From Chloroflexota bacterium (lineage in GTDB: Bacteria > Chloroflexota > Anaerolineae > Anaerolineales > UBA11858): DNA of 8,521 nt. The notes beneath the pieces are model-generated. The model made no database searches, was not told where the DNA came from, and was given only the letters and a program-made list of their open reading frames with translations. The DNA lies in contig DOTA01000526.1 in assembly GCA_003513015.1 (NCBI GenBank), positions 1-8,521 of the forward strand. The letters run 5' to 3'. Shown here piece by piece: positions 6,826 to 8,521 of this stretch (the stretch's first letter is position 1; each line of letters starts with the position of its first letter). The position numbers were made by a program, and so were the translations under genes.

Positions 6826-7473
6826 TTACTTCCGAAAAATGCGCTTCACTGACCAATACAGCCCCACCAGCAAAAAGGCCGCAGCAGCTCCGGCGGCGCC
6901 GCGCGTCAGGCCGTTGGTGAGATTCTGCTGCGTGATGATGGCCGGGTTGGTGGGCAGGGGCGTGGGTGTAGCGGGGATGGGCGTCTCGCTGGGGATCGGC
7001 GTCAGGCTAGGAGTCAGGCTGGGCTGCGGGGTCACGGTGAAGGGTGTGGAGGTCAGCGTGGGGGTGGGCGTGATGGTTTCAACCGGGGAGTAATTGCGCA
7101 CCCGCAGATCGTTGACCACAAAGTGCTCGCGCCGTCCGCCTTCTAAAAAGACCGTTAGCCGCAGATTGTAGTTGCCATCCGTGATGGTGGAGGTATCCCA
7201 CTGGGTCAGTTCGCCCTGGGGGATGGCCTGATCTCCCTCGGCGAGCAAGAACCAGGTGCCGGTAGCATCCCCGGCGTAGCCAAAAGTGATCTCCCAAGAA
7301 AGAAATCCCTCGATGGTGGTATTTCCCTCAATGGTTACGAGACCCTTCAAGGGCGAGCCTTGGGTTGGCGCGCTAATTTGCACGCCGGGAGAATCTCCAC
7401 TTTGGGCAGCCACCCACAAATCCGGTGTGAATATCAATAATAGGGTCAGAATCACAAAAAAAAGGCGGCGCAT
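6826..7473 (-). CDS. Secreted Ig-like protein with Thr/Pro linker and C-terminal membrane anchor
   Basis: A 215-residue protein from ATG at 7473. Residues 1-23 are a signal peptide (MRR, then a hydrophobic core, then a VAA cleavage site before Gln24). Residues about 31-127 look like an extracellular Ig-like beta-sandwich (VQISAPTQGSPLKGLVTIEG ... WDTSTITDGNYNLRLTVF). Residues about 131-177 are a Thr/Pro-rich stalk with repeated TPTP/LTP units. Residues about 191-209 (AAGAAAAFLLVGLYWSV) are a single membrane span, followed by a basic KRIFRK stop-transfer end. The protein should therefore sit in the cytoplasmic membrane with its Ig-like domain outside. The substrate or partner is unknown; I recognise no catalytic residues. 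No Shine-Dalgarno is present, and the promoter at 7485-7513 predicts a nearly leaderless mRNA. pth and mfd follow on the same strand with no terminator seen between, so they may be co-transcribed. Confidence 0.8.
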   Translation of the reverse strand: MRRLFFVILTLLLIFTPDLWVAAQSGDSPGVQISAPTQGSPLKGLVTIEGNTTIEGFLSWEITFGYAGDATGTWFLLAEGDQAIPQGELTQWDTSTITDGNYNLRLTVFLEGGRREHFVVNDLRVRNYSPVETITPTPTLTSTPFTVTPQPSLTPSLTPIPSETPIPATPTPLPTNPAIITQQNLTNGLTRGAAGAAAAFLLVGLYWSVKRIFRK

Positions 7474-7484
7474 AGCAACTGTTC

Positions 7485-7513
7485 AGTTTAACATGGAGCT
7501 GTTAGGCGGTCAA
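7485..7513 (-). promoter_or_regulatory. Promoter for the surface-protein gene, probably leaderless
   Basis: On the minus strand TTGACC (7508-7513, five of six) is 17 bp from TAAACT (7485-7490, four of six), and the latter has an extended -10 TG (TGTTAAACT). The predicted start of transcription, near 7478, is only about five bases before the ATG at 7473, which agrees with the absence of a ribosome binding site. Confidence 0.6.
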
Positions 7514-7543
7514 CTGGCACAGGGTTCATAATTGTGGTAAACT
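7514..7543 (+). promoter_or_regulatory. Possible promoter for the Roadblock gene
   Basis: CTGGCA (7514-7519) and TAAACT (7538-7543) each match four of six consensus bases with an 18-bp spacer. If real, its -35 box abuts the -35 box of the divergent promoter, so the two would compete for polymerase. This is a weak call; CATAAT at 7527-7532 is an alternative -10. Confidence 0.3.
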
Positions 7544-7586
7544 CACGTTTGTTATTTTTAAAAAGAGACTCCTGGAGTAAAACATA

Positions 7587-7961
7587 ATGGCAATGACACG
7601 AACTGACCAGATGGTGAGCCGGTTGCGCTCGATGCAAGCAGCCTCGCCTGAAATTGAAGCCTCGGCAATTGTTTCTGTGGATGGCCTGATTATGGCCTCT
7701 GCTTTGCCCGCTGAAGTGGAAGAAGACCGAGTTTCGGCCATGTCGGCAGCCATGTTGAGCCTGGGTGAGCGGATTTCAGGAGAACTGGGCCGCGGTCTGC
7801 TGGATCAGGTTTATATTCGTGGCGATCATGGCTATGTGATCTTGACCGCCGTTGGGGAAGAAGCGGTACTCACCGCTCTGGCACGAGAAGGTGCCAAACT
7901 GGGTTTGATTTTCTTGGAGATGAGGCGTGCTGCTGAAGATTTGGCACTCGTTGTTGGGTAA
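7587..7961 (+). CDS. Roadblock/LC7 domain protein
   Basis: A 124-residue protein from ATG at 7587, with TGGAG at 7573-7577 nine bases upstream. Nearly the whole length is one Roadblock/LC7 domain: an N-terminal helix (TDQMVSRLRSM), the IEASAIVSVDGLIMASALP strand-turn, the central helix VSAMSAAMLSLGERISGELGRG, then LDQVYIRGDHGYVILTAVG and EEAVLTALAREGAKLGLIFLEMRRAAEDL. Such proteins form dimers and, in bacteria, commonly act as regulators of small Ras-like GTPases (MglB on MglA is the best-known case). No GTPase gene is visible in the window; the neighbours are a divergent surface-protein gene and pyrG. It appears to be transcribed alone, with a strong terminator after it. Family assignment is firm; the partner is unknown. 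Confidence 0.9.
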   Translation: MAMTRTDQMVSRLRSMQAASPEIEASAIVSVDGLIMASALPAEVEEDRVSAMSAAMLSLGERISGELGRGLLDQVYIRGDHGYVILTAVGEEAVLTALAREGAKLGLIFLEMRRAAEDLALVVG

Positions 7962-8002
7962 AATACTTACCCTGCAACCTAAAAATCAATAACGGAACCC
8001 CC

Positions 8003-8049
8003 GTGGGGAGGTCGCCGATCAACGGCCCTCCCCACTTCCTTTTTTGTTT
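8003..8049 (+). terminator. Intrinsic terminator after the Roadblock gene
   Basis: GTGGGGAGG (8003-8011) pairs with CCTCCCCAC (8027-8035), and after a small bulge GCCG (8014-8017) pairs with CGGC (8023-8026) around an ATCAA loop. The stem leads into TTCCTTTTTTGTTT (8036-8049). This very stable hairpin with a T-tract separates the Roadblock gene from pyrG. Confidence 0.9.
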
Positions 8050-8128
8050 GGGTAACTTGTCGATTGGTTATTGGGTAACCAGGAAATAACCTTGCGTTAC
8101 TCAATTGCCGATAAACTCATGTTACCCA
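8049..8128. repeat. Cluster of direct and inverted repeats upstream of pyrG
   Basis: TGGGTAAC occurs directly at 8049-8056 and 8072-8079 and inverted (GTTACCCA) at 8121-8128. GGTTATT (8066-8072) is inverted as AATAACC (8085-8091), and GGTTA/TAACC forms a smaller alternative stem (8066-8080). TTGGTTA and TTGGGTA also sit in tandem (8064-8077 approximately). Confidence 0.55.
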
Positions 8129-8246
8129 GCACCCTGAGCAGCGAGGCAGGAACTCGTTTCAACTGGGTTCAGCCTGCTCCAGCCTCGCAGTCGAAGGGGC
8201 GGCCAAACGCATAACATCAATCAAGTACTTTCATTTGGAGAAGAAC
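8129..8246 (+). other. pyrG leader region with competing stem-loops
   Basis: GCGAGGC (8141-8147) can pair with GCCTCGC (8182-8188), extended inside by AGG/CCT and GAAC/GTTC. Two alternatives exclude or cross it: GAGCAG (8136-8141) with CTGCTC (8174-8179), and ACCCAG (8124-8129) with CTGGGT (8163-8168). No T-tract follows, so it is not an intrinsic terminator. I could not find a convincing promoter between 8046 and 8246. The stretch has no open reading frame that looks real. Confidence 0.4.
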
Positions 8247-8521
8247 ATGGACACAAAATATATCTTTCTCACGGGCGGTGTGGTTAGTTCGGTCGGCAAG
8301 GGCGTGACGGCTGCGGCCCTGGGACGTTTGCTCAAGGAGCGTGGCTTTTCCGTCTCTGTGCAGAAGCTCGACCCTTACCTCAATGTAGACCCCGGCACCA
8401 TGAGCCCTTATCAGCACGGCGAAGTTTATGTCTTGGATGATGGCGCTGAAACCGATCTGGATTTGGGCCACTACGAGCGCTTTATCGACATCAGCCTGAG
8501 CCGGGTCTGCAATGTGACCAC
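8247..8521 (+). CDS. pyrG: CTP synthase, N-terminal part (3' end cut by window)
   Basis: ATG at 8247, with TGGAGAA at 8236-8242 a few bases upstream; the frame runs open to the window edge, covering 91 of about 540 expected residues. The N-terminal synthetase (amidoligase) domain is unmistakable: [20 protein letters not shown] (7-26) contains the nucleotide-binding loop with Lys18, then [20 protein letters not shown] (39-58), then [22 protein letters not shown] with the acidic residues that coordinate magnesium. The enzyme converts UTP to CTP using ATP and glutamine, the last step of de novo pyrimidine nucleotide synthesis. The glutaminase domain lies outside the window. It follows a strong terminator, so it should start its own transcript. 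Confidence 0.97.
   Translation, partial: MDTKYIFLTGGVVSSVGKGVTAAALGRLLKERGFSVSVQKLDPYLNVDPGTMSPYQHGEVYVLDDGAETDLDLGHYERFIDISLSRVCNVT

Noticed and set aside
6946..7080. Possible minisatellite in the surface-protein gene
   Set aside because: The repetitiveness comes from Thr/Pro codons of the stalk, with no exact unit conserved at DNA level.
8145..8190. tRNA or tRNA-like fragment, suggested by GGTTCAGCC resembling a T-arm
   Set aside because: No acceptor, D-arm or anticodon arm can be fitted around it.
8141..8200. B. subtilis-type pyrG attenuator or reiterative-transcription start
   Set aside because: A GGGGC run exists at 8196-8200 but no promoter is placed to start there, and no hairpin with a T-tract follows it.

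Overview
The window looks like chromosomal DNA of a bacterium with a primary sigma-70/sigma-A type factor, most likely a member of the Chloroflexota (Anaerolineae-like). This placement is an inference. It rests on the mix of gene families (a SHOCT-like domain protein, a stand-alone Roadblock/LC7 protein, and a secreted Ig-like protein with a Thr/Pro linker and C-terminal anchor) and on general sequence character. There is no rRNA or other marker to settle it. I see no CRISPR array, insertion sequence, tRNA or phage gene. Most of the content is housekeeping.

Layout. (1) Bases 1-765 (+) hold the 3' part of a YgfZ/GcvT-like folate-binding protein, followed by a hairpin terminator. (2) Bases 907-1612 (+) are a compact two-gene unit: a consensus TTGACA/TATAAT promoter, an overlooked 56-residue small protein (981-1151), and a 128-residue SHOCT-like domain protein. 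A perfect 14-bp hairpin follows and serves the converging genes on both sides. (3) Bases 1690-2513 (-) hold a protein with two S1 RNA-binding domains and its own consensus promoter, with a small hairpin at the predicted 5' end of its mRNA. (4) Bases 2596-7473 (-) form a probable three-gene run, transcribed right to left: a signal-peptide/Ig-like/C-anchored surface protein, peptidyl-tRNA hydrolase (pth) and the transcription-repair coupling factor (mfd). Adjacency of pth and mfd is a known arrangement; B. subtilis has spoVC-fin-mfd. (5) Bases 7587-7961 (+) hold a Roadblock/LC7 protein with a strong terminator. (6) Bases 8247-8521 (+) are the first 91 codons of CTP synthase (pyrG), cut by the window edge, behind a long leader that can fold in several ways.

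The functions are translation quality control (pth), strand-specific DNA repair (mfd), RNA binding (S1 protein), Fe-S protein maintenance (YgfZ) and nucleotide synthesis (pyrG). The less understood parts are the small-protein/SHOCT unit, the surface protein upstream of pth, and the orphan Roadblock protein.

The main structure not explained by genes is a set of degenerate short tandem repeats of 7-8 bp in the intergenic gaps: four heptamers at the pth/mfd junction, and four octamers plus five in-register heptamers filling the gap before pth. A further cluster of direct and inverted repeats lies before pyrG. These repeats confuse start-codon calls for pth and mfd. I do not see a clearly new biological system here; the best candidates for undescribed biology are the 56-residue protein and the intergenic repeats.
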